Below, piece after piece: positions 26,680 to 35,309 of a stretch of 64,000 nt of DNA. How positions within the stretch are numbered: position 1 is the first letter of the stretch; every line of letters starts with the position of its first letter. Under the pieces are notes generated by a model. It saw only the letters and a program-made list of their open reading frames with translations. It did not search any database and was not told the DNA's origin. Origin of the DNA: Kaistella sp. 97-N-M2 (GTDB lineage: Bacteria; Bacteroidota; Bacteroidia; Flavobacteriales; Weeksellaceae); NCBI RefSeq assembly GCF_021513235.1, contig NZ_CP090976.1:1736001-1800000 (forward strand). Direction: 5' to 3'. The position numbers and the translations under genes are program-made.

Positions 26680-27543
26680 TCACCTCTTTCTAAAATACTG
26701 ATACAAAAATTTCGAATAATCTTCGCCCGTATTGATATTCATAAAACCTGCCGAGGAACTTTCAAAAGCTTCCTCCAAACTGCGGACTTCCTGCTTTTGT
26801 TTCTCCGCGAATTCGTACCGCCATCTTGCGCTCGACGTGTTTGCCCAAACCTGTCTGCCGGTTTCTGCATCCTGAAAAAGCGTATATCCTACATCCGGAA
26901 TTTCATTGTCTTTATCATCAAAAATCCGCATTCCCAGCAACTGATGTTTCCGCGAGGCGACTCTCAGAATTTTAACATCATAAGCATCTTCAAAATCCGA
27001 AAACATAAAAAGAAACGATCTTTTTTTGAAAACATTCATCATATATTCCAGCGCGACGTGGATTTTCGATTCGGCGGGAACGTAATCTGCGCTTAAAATA
27101 TTACTGATAATCGCCAGAATATGTTTTCTTCCTTTTTGCGGCGGAATTACTTTATATACTTTGTCAGCGAACAGAATTAAGCCTACTTTATCGTTATTTC
27201 CGGCAGCCGAAAAACCCAGACTTGCCGCAATCTCTGCGACGAACTCGCGTTTCAGCTGCGTTTTTGTGCCGTAATTCATGGAGGCGGAAATGTCCACCAA
27301 AAGCATCATCGTCAGTTCGCGTTCTTCTTCCATCACTTTCACGAAAGGTTCGCGAAAACGCGCGGTTTTATTCCAGTCGATCCGGCGAATCTCGTCACCG
27401 AACTGGTAAGGGCGAACCTCTGAAAAAGTCATTCCCTGACCTTTGAATGCGCTGTGATATTGACCCATCAAAGTAGCCTCGGACTTTTTCTTCGTCCGAA
27501 TTTCAATTTGCTTTACTTTTTTGATGATGTCTTTAATTTCCAT
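26680..27543 (-). CDS. DUF58 domain protein of the Bat/MoxR cluster
   Basis: A 287-residue soluble protein with the DUF58 signature YQFGDEIRRIDWNKTARFRE, followed by a vWA-like region with MIDAS-type LLVDISASMNYG. Such proteins always accompany MoxR ATPases and are thought to be their clients or adaptors. The gene follows moxR by 68 bp on the same strand. Confidence 0.9.
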   Translation of the reverse strand: MEIKDIIKKVKQIEIRTKKKSEATLMGQYHSAFKGQGMTFSEVRPYQFGDEIRRIDWNKTARFREPFVKVMEEERELTMMLLVDISASMNYGTKTQLKREFVAEIAASLGFSAAGNNDKVGLILFADKVYKVIPPQKGRKHILAIISNILSADYVPAESKIHVALEYMMNVFKKRSFLFMFSDFEDAYDVKILRVASRKHQLLGMRIFDDKDNEIPDVGYTLFQDAETGRQVWANTSSARWRYEFAEKQKQEVRSLEEAFESSSAGFMNINTGEDYSKFLYQYFRKR

Positions 27544-27611
27544 AATTGAGCGGCGGTTATTGAGTTACGATCCGGAAAATCGATCGCCAACAATCATTTA
27601 TCACTGATGTT

Positions 27612-28616
27612 TTAAGGTGCCTGAACTTTTCCTAAAATTTTATCCACAATATCGTCGGCGGTAATTTCTTCGGCTTCGGCTTCGAAACTCAAACCAATTC
27701 GGTGGCGCAAAATATCCTTTGCAATATCTTTAATATCTTCCGGAATTACAAAAGCCCTGTTTTTCAGGAATGCCATGGCCCGTCCGGCGATCGCGAGGTT
27801 GATGGACGCTCGTGGCGAAGCTCCGAAACTGATCAGGCTTTTCAGTTCTGAAAGTCCGTATTTCTCCGGGAAACGCGTCGCGAAAACCATATCCAAAATG
27901 TATTTTTCAATTTTTTCGTCCAGATAAATCTGATTGATGAGTTCTTTCGCTTCCACAATATTCTGCAGTGAAATTACCGGACGAATTACGGGTTGATGCG
28001 AGGTGGCCACCATTTTCATAATTTCTCTTTCATCCTCAAAATCCGGATAGCTGATGGTGCATTTCATCATAAAACGGTCGCTCTGCGCTTCCGGTAAAAG
28101 GTAAGTTCCTTCCTGATCGATGGGATTCTGCGTGGCCAGAACCAAAAACGGTTTGGGTAAAGGCATCGTTTCATCACCGATGGTCACCTGTTTTTCCTGC
28201 ATCGCTTCCAGTAAAGCTGACTGCACTTTGGAGGGCGCCCGGTTGATCTCATCCGCCAAAACAAAGTTTGCGAAAATAGGACCTCTTTTAATGGAAAAAT
28301 CGTTTTCTTTAATATTGTAGATCAACGTTCCGACCACATCTGCGGGTAATAAATCGGGCGTAAACTGAATTCGCGAAAATTCTCCTTCAACAGCATCTGC
28401 CAAAGTTTTAATCGCCAAAGTTTTCGCCAAACCCGGAACCCCTTCCAACAGAACGTGACCATTCCCCAGAAGACCGATGAGTAAACGATCTACCATGTAT
28501 TCCTGTCCGATAATTGCTTTGTTGATTTCTTGTTTTAGGAGGGTGAAAAAATAATTCTGTTCCCTTACTTTTTCGGTGAGCTGTCTGATATCTTCCGCTT
28601 GATGTAGTTCTGACAT
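27612..28616 (-). CDS. MoxR family AAA+ ATPase
   Basis: A 334-residue AAA+ protein. Walker A is GVPGLAKT, Walker B is FVLADEINRAPSKVQSALLE, sensor 1 is LATQNPIDQEGTYLLPEAQ, and the arginine-finger region is QSDRFMMK. It is the first gene of the seven-gene Bat block and presumably acts as a chaperone that assembles or activates the vWA proteins. No TAnnTTTG box was found directly upstream. Confidence 0.93.
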   Translation of the reverse strand: MSELHQAEDIRQLTEKVREQNYFFTLLKQEINKAIIGQEYMVDRLLIGLLGNGHVLLEGVPGLAKTLAIKTLADAVEGEFSRIQFTPDLLPADVVGTLIYNIKENDFSIKRGPIFANFVLADEINRAPSKVQSALLEAMQEKQVTIGDETMPLPKPFLVLATQNPIDQEGTYLLPEAQSDRFMMKCTISYPDFEDEREIMKMVATSHQPVIRPVISLQNIVEAKELINQIYLDEKIEKYILDMVFATRFPEKYGLSELKSLISFGASPRASINLAIAGRAMAFLKNRAFVIPEDIKDIAKDILRHRIGLSFEAEAEEITADDIVDKILGKVQAP

Positions 28617-28763
28617 AGTGTTACTAAAATTTAAAGTGTAAATTTCTGCTAAATACCCACACCAATCAACACAATTAATGCCAATGTAAAGTTAAAGTTT
28701 GTTAAAAGAAATCCGCTGATCCGCCTACAAAGCCGTTTCCGCGGGATTATGGGGAGTCGGGAA

Positions 28764-28841
28764 CCTGCTTTCCGCTCCTATTCCTCACGCCACTGCTTTT
28801 GCCAACGCGTGTTGCGGGGTAACCGCTGCAATCAGGACTGG
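28764..28841 (+). repeat. Dispersed intergenic hairpin repeat, copy D
   Basis: The left arm is CCTGCTTTCCGCTCCTATTC. The centre holds GCTTTTGCCAACGCG and GTTGCGGGG. The right arm is ACCGCTGCAATCAGGACTGG. It matches copy E in layout and in the CAATC-x-GG-x-CTGG end. It lies in the 361-bp divergent gap between moxR and the DinB gene, which otherwise holds only the DinB promoter. Confidence 0.55.
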
Positions 28842-28927
28842 TTACGGTGGGATCTTCTAAGAAAACAACCGTCACCAGCAAAATATGAAGTGGTTTTCTT
28901 CTTCGGCGAAAATGAGCGTATCTAGTT

Positions 28928-28958
28928 TTGTCTTTTTCAGTTAATTAACCTATTTTTG
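28928..28958 (+). promoter_or_regulatory. Promoter of the DinB-family gene (TTG-N20-TATTTTTG)
   Basis: TTG at 28928-28930 (within TTTTG) and TATTTTTG at 28951-28958 are 20 bp apart, a good fit to the Bacteroidota consensus. The ATG lies 19 nt downstream. Confidence 0.7.
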
Positions 28959-28977
28959 GGGCATTAAAAACAGCAAA

Positions 28978-29448
28978 ATGAATTATCATTTTCAGGCACA
29001 CCGCCAGGTCCGACGAAATCTTTTAGAAATTCTTCAAAATACTTCCCAAAAAGATTTAATGTTGATTCCCGATGGTTTCAATAACAATCTTTACTGGAAT
29101 ATCGCACACACTGTGGCCACGCAGCAGCTTTTGTGTTACTATTTAAGTGGAAACCCCTTCCGCATCGATAAATACTGGATCGAAACCTACAAAAAAGGAA
29201 CGCTTCCAAACCTCAACGTCCAGCAGTCGGAAGTTGATGATCTGGCTTTTCTGCTTACCGAAACGTCAAAAATCCTGATGAAGGATTACGATGCAGATTT
29301 CTTTGCCGATTACACCCCGTACACCACGAGTTTTGGGCTGGATCTCAAAAGTATTCAGGACGCCATCATTTTTAATAACATGCACGAAAGTTTGCATTTT
29401 GGTTACGCTATGGCGCAGAAAAGAGCCATTTTAGGAGAAGGTTTTTAG
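28978..29448 (+). CDS. DinB family protein
   Basis: A 156-residue four-helix-bundle protein. The metal-binding histidines expected in DinB/YfiT-like folds are visible in YWNIAHTVATQQ (about residue 44) and in MHESLHFGYAMAQKRAIL near the end. These proteins use a nickel or zinc site, often as thiol-dependent transferases, but the substrate is unknown. The link to DNA damage implied by the name is not supported here. It has its own promoter. Confidence 0.8.
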   Translation: MNYHFQAHRQVRRNLLEILQNTSQKDLMLIPDGFNNNLYWNIAHTVATQQLLCYYLSGNPFRIDKYWIETYKKGTLPNLNVQQSEVDDLAFLLTETSKILMKDYDADFFADYTPYTTSFGLDLKSIQDAIIFNNMHESLHFGYAMAQKRAILGEGF

Positions 29449-29495
29449 CAGAAAAAACCCGTTCTAATTGTTTAAAAAATTAAAAATAAAATAGA

Positions 29496-30296
29496 TTGAA
29501 AGATTTTCAAAATAGAAACGACAAACCCGGAAATTTCAGTTCGGAACCCAATAAAAAAGACGATTTCATTTTCGGCTTAAGACCCGTAATGGAAGCTTTG
29601 GAAGCTGGAAAAACCGTTGATAAGATATTTCTGCAGAATGCTTTGCAGGGCGATATTTACCACGAACTGAAAAATCTTTTGGCCAAACATAAGATCCGCG
29701 CGAATTATGTTCCGGTTGAAAAACTGAACCGCTTCACCCGAAAAAATCATCAGGGCGTTGTAGCCTTTATTTCCGATGTGCCGTTTGAAAAAATTGAAGA
29801 TGTTTTGCCGCGACTTTTCGAGGAAGGCAAGACGCCTTTTCTTTTAATTTTAGACCGTTTAACGGATGTCAGAAATTTTGGTGCGATTTGCCGTACTGCA
29901 GAATGCGTCGGGATTCACGCCGTCGTTCTTCCAGAAAAAGGCGCGGCACCAATTAATTCCGACGCCATTAAAACTTCCGCCGGCGCTATTTATAATTTAA
30001 AAATCTGTAAAGAAAAAAATCTTGCCCATACCGTCGATTTTCTGCAGCAATCCGGTCTTCAGGTCTTTTCTGCGACAGAAAAAGCCCAAAAATTATATTA
30101 CGACGTCGATTTCACGCAACCTTGCGCCATCGTGATGGGAAATGAAGAAACCGGAATCTCCAAGGAAGTTTTACATCATTCCGACGAAAAAATAAAATTG
30201 CCGATAGAAGGTAAAACGGAATCACTCAACGTTTCCGTAGCGTGTGGTGCTATTCTTTACGAGGCCATGCGCCAGAAAATCAAGGAAGTTTTGTAA
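29496..30296 (+). CDS. rlmB: 23S rRNA (guanosine-2'-O)-methyltransferase RlmB
   Basis: A 266-residue SpoU/TrmD-knot methyltransferase. An N-terminal L30e-like substrate-binding domain is followed by the three SpoU motifs: ILDRLTDVRNFGAICRTAE, IVMGNEETGISKE and IEGKTESLNVSVACGAILYE. It modifies G2251 of 23S rRNA in E. coli. The start appears to be a TTG, because no ATG precedes the conserved N-terminal FIFGLRPVMEAL. Confidence 0.9.
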   Translation: MKDFQNRNDKPGNFSSEPNKKDDFIFGLRPVMEALEAGKTVDKIFLQNALQGDIYHELKNLLAKHKIRANYVPVEKLNRFTRKNHQGVVAFISDVPFEKIEDVLPRLFEEGKTPFLLILDRLTDVRNFGAICRTAECVGIHAVVLPEKGAAPINSDAIKTSAGAIYNLKICKEKNLAHTVDFLQQSGLQVFSATEKAQKLYYDVDFTQPCAIVMGNEETGISKEVLHHSDEKIKLPIEGKTESLNVSVACGAILYEAMRQKIKEVL

Positions 30297-30379
30297 TCAG
30301 ATTTTCCGATCGTGATCATTTAAAAACTAGAGAAACAGTTTAAAAAAGATTTTTTATATTTATTAAAAAATTAAGGTTT

Positions 30380-30829
30380 ATGCTGAATAAGACCGTTTCC
30401 AAATCTGATATTCGAGAATACGTAAAAGAAACGATAGCCGAAAAAATTGTTAAGCTAAAGAATTTTTTGGAGTTCACCGTGGAAGCAAGCCATGAAATTA
30501 AAAAGACGCCAAAATACGATTCGATGCGTGAAGAAATGCAGGAGGAAATCTACCAAATGCAGAAACAGTTGGCATCACTGAACGATCTGAAACACAAGTT
30601 AAATAAGGTGCTGAACGCGCCGTCTGAAAGGGTGAATATTGGGTCGCTTGTCTTCACGAATAAGGCGAGGTTCTACATTTCCGTGTCGTTGGGTGAGTTT
30701 TTCTTCGAAGGCGACCGTTTTTATGCCATCTCCGAGGAAAGTCCCATGGCCAAAATAATGTTCGGTAAAAAACCGGGCGATTCCTTTGTGCTCAATAACA
30801 TCAGTCAGGAAATCATGGAGATTATGTAG
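30380..30829 (+). CDS. GreA/GreB-like elongation factor family protein
   Basis: A 149-residue protein. The first 90 residues are helical and charged, as in the Gre coiled coil. The C-terminal half reads VNIGSLVFTNKARFYISVSL and then SPMAKIMFGKKPGDSFVLNN, which matches the GreA C-terminal (FKBP-like) domain with its SPxxxxLxGKKxGD signature. It may bind RNA polymerase in the secondary channel. The acidic tip residues of true GreA are not obvious, so cleavage stimulation is uncertain. The family is often misnamed 3-oxoacyl-ACP synthase in flavobacterial genomes. Confidence 0.72.
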   Translation: MLNKTVSKSDIREYVKETIAEKIVKLKNFLEFTVEASHEIKKTPKYDSMREEMQEEIYQMQKQLASLNDLKHKLNKVLNAPSERVNIGSLVFTNKARFYISVSLGEFFFEGDRFYAISEESPMAKIMFGKKPGDSFVLNNISQEIMEIM

Positions 30830-30902
30830 TGAAGATGCTGATTATTCTCAGAAATATTAAGTAACCTTCTTTTTTTAGTCTTTATTTTTAAATGTGAGCC
30901 CT

Positions 30903-31541
30903 ATGAAATTTCGGCAGTTAAGGAGAAATAAGTTAAATAATTGGATCATCATTCATTTAAGATATCTGGTTGGACTGGCTTTTCTCCCCTCCGGAATGAC
31001 AAAATTAATAGGACACCGTTTTACGAATATTTCCACAGAATCACCCATTGGATATTTTTTTGAAGCCCTTTATCAATCCGGATTTTACTGGAATTTTCTT
31101 GGCCTGGCGCAAATAACGGCGGGAGTTTTATTGCTCACGCAACGCTATGCACTTTTAGGTACGCTCCTGTTTGCCGCAATTCTTACCAATGTTTGGCTCA
31201 TTACCTTAAGTCTGTCTTTTAAAGGAACCTGGATTATTACTTCTTTAATGATGATCGCCGTGATTTTATTACTGATTTGGGATCATCAAAAACTGCTTCC
31301 TATCGTAAGCCGGAAAAAAAATATCACCATCGAATCCTTTCCCGAACCCGGTAAAATATGGGTAACTGCAGGAATTATTTATAGTGTTCTTTTCCTTATT
31401 CTTTCAGTATTAAATCCCTTGATGGGCGAAACTTCCCGCGTCGTAACATTGATTTTGGTTGGGTTGATCGTGCTCACTTTTACAGGCAGTAATTTTATCA
31501 GTTATAAAAGTAACCGCAAAATTTTCCACACTCCTCTTTAA
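30903..31541 (+). CDS. DoxX-like membrane protein
   Basis: About 212 residues from the ATG at 30903. A GTG three codons upstream is an alternative. Four to five membrane helices are present. The opening LRYLVGLAFLPSGMTKLIGH matches the DoxX-like family, and the segment FYWNFLGLAQITAGVLLLTQ matches its second helix. The function is unknown, and family members have been linked to redox or quinone processes. It is separate from the nitroreductase, which has its own box. Confidence 0.75.
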   Translation: MKFRQLRRNKLNNWIIIHLRYLVGLAFLPSGMTKLIGHRFTNISTESPIGYFFEALYQSGFYWNFLGLAQITAGVLLLTQRYALLGTLLFAAILTNVWLITLSLSFKGTWIITSLMMIAVILLLIWDHQKLLPIVSRKKNITIESFPEPGKIWVTAGIIYSVLFLILSVLNPLMGETSRVVTLILVGLIVLTFTGSNFISYKSNRKIFHTPL

Positions 31542-31569
31542 ATTAAATTTCGGTTGGATTTACAATTTG

Positions 31570-31577
31570 TAATTTTG
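31570..31577 (+). promoter_or_regulatory. -7 box of the nitroreductase gene, leaderless arrangement
   Basis: TAATTTTG ends 5 nt before the ATG at 31583. An upstream TTG (31554-31556) is only 13 bp away, shorter than usual. Confidence 0.5.
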
Positions 31578-31582
31578 TCTTT

Positions 31583-32092
31583 ATGAATGAAGCTACAGTT
31601 TTAAGAAAAATCATCGAAAACAGAAGAAGTGTTTTTCCGAAAGATTATACCGGGGAAGCCATTGAGGAGGAAGTTTTAGAAGAAATTCTGAGTTCCGCAA
31701 AGTTTGCCCCAAATCACAAAAAAACAAAACCCTGGCGTTTGAGGGTTTTTCGGAAGGAAGAAAAAGCACAATTGGGAAAAAAACTCGCCGAAATTTATAA
31801 GACCACAACCTCACCCGAAACTTTTCTGGAAAAAAAATATCTGGATATTTCGAATAAGATTTCAAAATCCGACGCCATCATCACCATTTGTGTGAACTTC
31901 AGCGGCCTGGTTCCGGAGTGGGAAGAAATCGCTGCGACGGCGATGGGCGTGCAGAATATGTATCTTACCGCAAGTGCAAATAATGTGGGATGCTATTGGA
32001 GTTCTCCCGGAACGGTAAGTCATTTGAATGATTTTCTCAATTTAGACGAAAATCAAAGATGTCTTGGATTGTTCTATCTTGGCAAGGTTTGA
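31583..32092 (+). CDS. Nitroreductase family protein
   Basis: A 169-residue FMN-dependent nitroreductase-fold protein at the short end of the family. The FMN phosphate-binding part is IENRRSVFPKDYTGEAI, followed by APNHKKTKPWRLRVF. The C-terminal half has AMGVQNMYLTASANNVGCYW. It probably reduces quinones or nitroaromatics with NAD(P)H. The physiological substrate is unknown. Confidence 0.86.
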   Translation: MNEATVLRKIIENRRSVFPKDYTGEAIEEEVLEEILSSAKFAPNHKKTKPWRLRVFRKEEKAQLGKKLAEIYKTTTSPETFLEKKYLDISNKISKSDAIITICVNFSGLVPEWEEIAATAMGVQNMYLTASANNVGCYWSSPGTVSHLNDFLNLDENQRCLGLFYLGKV

Positions 32093-32151
32093 TGTAACTT
32101 TTTCTGCGATCTTCCGACTGATTTCCAAACTACTAATTAAAAAATCAAACA

Positions 32152-32445
32152 ATGGAAACTTACGGTTATACTCAGGGATCTTCACAAAATCAGAATTTTA
32201 ATAACGGAAATTACCGTTCCGAGAAGAAAATCGCCGCGGGGCTTTTGGGGATTTTACTTGGAATTTTTGGTGCGAACAAATTTTTTCTTGGCTACATTAA
32301 AGAAGGAGTTATCCAAATCGGTCTTAACATCGTTACTTGTGGTGTTGCCTCCGTAATTCCCTTTATTGAAGGCATTATTTATTTTACGATGAGTGATGCC
32401 CAATTCGATCAGACATATATTCAAAATAAAAAAGGTTGGTTTTAA
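32152..32445 (+). CDS. TM2 domain protein
   Basis: A 97-residue protein. A polar N-terminus rich in Gln and Asn is followed by the TM2 domain: AAGLLGILLGIFGANKFFLG, a short turn, then a second helix GLNIVTCGVASVIPFIEGII. The DxF-like tail follows. TM2 proteins are small membrane proteins of unknown function. The gene ends at a strong terminator shared with hemB. Confidence 0.85.
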   Translation: METYGYTQGSSQNQNFNNGNYRSEKKIAAGLLGILLGIFGANKFFLGYIKEGVIQIGLNIVTCGVASVIPFIEGIIYFTMSDAQFDQTYIQNKKGWF

Positions 32446-32450
32446 AGAGG

Positions 32451-32480
32451 AAGAGCTTCTAATTTTAGAAGCTCTTTTTT
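32451..32480. terminator. Bidirectional terminator between TM2 gene and hemB
   Basis: AAGAGCTTCT (32451-32460) pairs perfectly with AGAAGCTCTT (32467-32476) around an AATTTT loop, followed by a T run. It lies between convergent stop codons. Confidence 0.85.
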
Positions 32481-32487
32481 ATAAATC

Positions 32488-33480
32488 TTATTGATTCAGC
32501 AAGATCGCTGCTTCTTTCGCGGCGTACGTGAAAATCATATCGGCGCCGGCTCTTTTGATGCAGGTTAAACTTTCGATAATGGCTTTGTCGTTATCCAGCC
32601 AGCCGTTTTGCGCGGCCGCTTTCAACATCGCGTATTCGCCGCTTACGTTAAAAACTGCGACTGGAAGATCGATAACGTCGCGAACTTTCGCTACGATATC
32701 AAGATAAGGCATTCCGGGTTTAATCATAATGATATCGGCACCTTCAGCCACATCTTTTAAGACTTCGTCGATGGCCTCGCGTGAATTGTGAAAATCCATC
32801 TGATACGTTTTTTTATCTTTCGGAATTTCCTGATTGTCCACGGGAGCCGAATCCAAAGCGCTTCTGAACGGTCCGTAAAAAGAACTCGCATATTTAGCGG
32901 CGTAGCTTAAAATTCCCACGTCAGTAAAACCATTTTCTTCCAAACCTGCGCGGATAACGCCCACACGACCGTCCATCATATCGCTCGGCGCGACGATGTC
33001 TGCACCTGCTTCAGCATGCGAAACCGACATTTTCACCAGCGCGTCGTTCGTCGCATCGTTATCAATCTTTCCGTTGGTAATAATTCCGTCGTGTCCATAA
33101 ATAGAGTAGGGATCCAGCGCCACGTCGGGCATAATGATCATTTCCGGCACTGCATCTTTAATCGCTTTGATGGTATTTTGCATCAAGCCGTTTTTGTTCC
33201 AGGATTCGGTTCCGCGGTTATCTTTCAGGTTTTCCGAAACTTTCATATAAAGATTCACCCCTTTTACGCCTAAAGAAAATAATTCTTTGCACTCTTTTAC
33301 AGTCAGGTCCAACGTTCGGCGCATTATTCCCGGCATGGACGGAATTGCTTCCTCTTTATTCTCGCCCTCCATTACAAAAATGGGCATGACGAAATCGTTG
33401 GTTGTGAGATATGTTTCCTGTACCAAGGCTCTCATAGAAGGTGTTGTACGTAATCTGCGATTTCTGGAATAAATAATCAT
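32488..33480 (-). CDS. hemB: Porphobilinogen synthase (delta-aminolevulinic acid dehydratase)
   Basis: A 330-residue HemB of standard length. The Schiff-base lysine region is MIKPGMPYLDIV, with VAVFNVSGEYAML after it. The segment that holds three zinc-binding cysteines in zinc enzymes reads DVALDPYSIYGHDG here, with the cysteines replaced. This places it in the magnesium/potassium-type class. It joins two 5-aminolevulinate molecules to porphobilinogen for haem synthesis. It is a single minus-strand gene with its own TAAATTTG box. Confidence 0.95.
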   Translation of the reverse strand: MIIYSRNRRLRTTPSMRALVQETYLTTNDFVMPIFVMEGENKEEAIPSMPGIMRRTLDLTVKECKELFSLGVKGVNLYMKVSENLKDNRGTESWNKNGLMQNTIKAIKDAVPEMIIMPDVALDPYSIYGHDGIITNGKIDNDATNDALVKMSVSHAEAGADIVAPSDMMDGRVGVIRAGLEENGFTDVGILSYAAKYASSFYGPFRSALDSAPVDNQEIPKDKKTYQMDFHNSREAIDEVLKDVAEGADIIMIKPGMPYLDIVAKVRDVIDLPVAVFNVSGEYAMLKAAAQNGWLDNDKAIIESLTCIKRAGADMIFTYAAKEAAILLNQ

Positions 33481-33508
33481 TTTGGAATAATATTTGAATT
33501 AGCTGCTG

Positions 33509-33516
33509 CAAATTTA
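33509..33516 (-). promoter_or_regulatory. -7 box for hemB
   Basis: On the minus strand TAAATTTG lies 28 nt before the hemB ATG. No well-placed -33 TTG was seen. Confidence 0.45.
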
Positions 33517-33539
33517 ATTATAGTTTTATTAAAAAACTA

Positions 33540-33569
33540 TTGTGTATTTATACGAAATTCTTACATTTG
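33540..33569 (+). promoter_or_regulatory. Promoter of the small T9SS cargo gene (TTG-N19-TACATTTG)
   Basis: TTG at 33540-33542 and TACATTTG at 33562-33569 are 19 bp apart, an excellent match to the Bacteroidota promoter. It is divergent from hemB. Confidence 0.75.
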
Positions 33570-33602
33570 TAGGTGCAATTATACAACGTAAAGCGTTATA
33601 AG

Positions 33603-33960
33603 GTGAAAAAATTATTATTTTCTTTAATATTTATCGGCAGTTTAACAGTTTTTTTCGGAAAAAGTTTCCGCTCAGTCTGTTGGGAGAGAACCGATTGCTG
33701 CCAATCAGAAATCTGACGATGGCGCACTTTTAGCCTTTCCGAACCCGGCAAAAGATTTTATTATAGTAAAGTCAAAAGATGCAAGTTTAAAAGTTAAATC
33801 CGTAACTTTTTATTCCATCTTAGGAGTGCAGGTTGCCGAATATGTGGTGAATATGAATTCTGGCGAGATTCGTCTGGATAAATTAAGACCCGGCAAATAT
33901 CTCATGAAGTATACGTTGAGTGACAATACGCAGAAAGTCACCCAAATCATTAAACAATAA
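33603..33960 (+). pseudogene. Small secreted protein with T9SS type A sorting domain, frameshifted at a T7 run
   Basis: A GTG start gives a signal peptide (KKLLFSLIFIGSLTVF). The frame breaks at the T7 run 33649-33655. Removing one T joins it to SEKVSAQSVGREP and then LLAFPNPAKDFIIVKS up to KVTQIIKQ, a 118-residue product. The second half is a type A T9SS C-terminal domain (FPNPAKD...GVQVAEY...LRPGKYLMKY). The protein is little more than a signal peptide and a sorting domain. As read, translation stops after about 38 residues. It has a strong promoter and terminator, so it is probably expressed. A sequencing indel is likely. Confidence 0.75.
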
Positions 33961-33964
33961 GCAG

Positions 33965-33989
33965 AATCCTTGGTAACAAGGATTTTTTT
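33965..33989 (+). terminator. Terminator after the small T9SS gene
   Basis: AATCCTTG, loop GTAA, CAAGGATT, followed by a T run. It is a compact rho-independent terminator directly after the TAA. Confidence 0.85.
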
Positions 33990-34034
33990 ATTTGTACCGT
34001 TTCTATTTGAAAATTCCAACTATAAAAAATTCCG

Positions 34035-34042
34035 TAATTTTG
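34035..34042 (+). promoter_or_regulatory. -7 box of ndh, leaderless arrangement
   Basis: TAATTTTG ends 4 nt before the ATG at 34047. TTTG at 34006-34009 could be the -33 element, but the spacer is 25 bp, slightly long. Confidence 0.55.
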
Positions 34043-34046
34043 TCCT

Positions 34047-35309
34047 ATGGGAACACGCGAAAAAATTGTAATCATCGGTGGTGGATTTGCCGGACTTCAG
34101 TTGGCAAAAGCACTCAATAAAAAGCGAAAAAAAGTAATCGTTATCGACAAGGTGAATCATCACATGTTTCAGCCTCTTTTTTACCAGGTGGCATGTGGAC
34201 GGATTGAACCGAGTAACATTTCTTTTCCTTTTCGAAAAATATTTCAAAGATCCCGCAACATTCAATATCGAATGATTGAGGTTGAGAAAATTGTACCGGA
34301 ACAAAATAAAATCGTTACTGCCGAAGCCGAATTTACCTACGATAAATTGGTAATCGCCACCGGATGTAAGACTAATTTTTTCGGGAACACGAAGATGGAA
34401 AGTCTTACGTTTGGGATGAAAAATACGCAGGAAGCCATCGCGATACGGAACCACGTCCTTTCAACGTTCGAGAAATTAATTATTGAAAAGCGACGTTCCG
34501 ATGATGGCAACTGGAATGTTGTAATCGTTGGCAGCGGTCCCACAGGGGTGGAATTGGCCGGTGCCTTTGCCGAGATGAAAAAAGATATTCTTCCGCGCGA
34601 TTATCCCCACATGAATTTTGATGATTTAAAGATCGTTTTGATTAGTTCGACAGATATGCCTTTAAATGTAATGAGTGAGGAAGCTCAGGTAAAATCGGAA
34701 CAGTACCTGAAAGAACTTGGCGTTCACCTGATGAGTGACGAATTTGTGACCGATTACGACGGCGATAAAGTAAGCATGAAAAGCGGAAAAACAATCGCTT
34801 CCAATAATGTCATCTGGGCTGCAGGTGTAACGGGAAATATAATCGACGGTTTGAATCCGGCAGTTATTGTCAGAAACCGTTACAAAACGGATCGTTATAA
34901 TCGGGTTCAAGGCTACGATAATATTTTCGCTATTGGAGATATTGCGCATATGGAAACTCCAAAATATCCGGACGCGCATCCTCAGGTTGCCAATGTTGCC
35001 ATTAATCAAGGTAAAAATTTAGCCAAAAATCTATTGAAAGATTCCGAAAAAGATTGGAAGGAATATGAATACAATGATCAGGGGAGTATGGCCACTATCG
35101 GGAAACACCGGGCGGTCGTCGATCTTCCTGGTTTTAAATTCCAAGGTCTTTTGGCCTGGTATTTCTGGATGTTCCTGCATTTAATGCTCATTCTTTCTGT
35201 ACGAAACAAAATCGCCATCTTTTTTAACTGGATGTGGAGTTACTTCAACAAAGACTCCTCGCTGCGCCTAATTATCCTTCCGAACAGAAAGAACAATACT
35301 GAACAATGA
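34047..35309 (+). CDS. ndh: Type II NADH dehydrogenase (NAD(P)/FAD-dependent oxidoreductase)
   Basis: A 420-residue NDH-2. The FAD-binding motif is IIGGGFAGLQLAKAL at the N-terminus, the NADH-binding motif is VVIVGSGPTGVELAGAFAE (about residue 160), and FAIGDIAHM is the second FAD motif. A C-terminal hydrophobic stretch (LLAWYFWMFLHLMLILSV) anchors it to the inner membrane. It passes electrons from NADH to menaquinone without pumping protons. The stop overlaps the trmD start by 4 bp (ATGA). Confidence 0.93.
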   Translation: MGTREKIVIIGGGFAGLQLAKALNKKRKKVIVIDKVNHHMFQPLFYQVACGRIEPSNISFPFRKIFQRSRNIQYRMIEVEKIVPEQNKIVTAEAEFTYDKLVIATGCKTNFFGNTKMESLTFGMKNTQEAIAIRNHVLSTFEKLIIEKRRSDDGNWNVVIVGSGPTGVELAGAFAEMKKDILPRDYPHMNFDDLKIVLISSTDMPLNVMSEEAQVKSEQYLKELGVHLMSDEFVTDYDGDKVSMKSGKTIASNNVIWAAGVTGNIIDGLNPAVIVRNRYKTDRYNRVQGYDNIFAIGDIAHMETPKYPDAHPQVANVAINQGKNLAKNLLKDSEKDWKEYEYNDQGSMATIGKHRAVVDLPGFKFQGLLAWYFWMFLHLMLILSVRNKIAIFFNWMWSYFNKDSSLRLIILPNRKNNTEQ

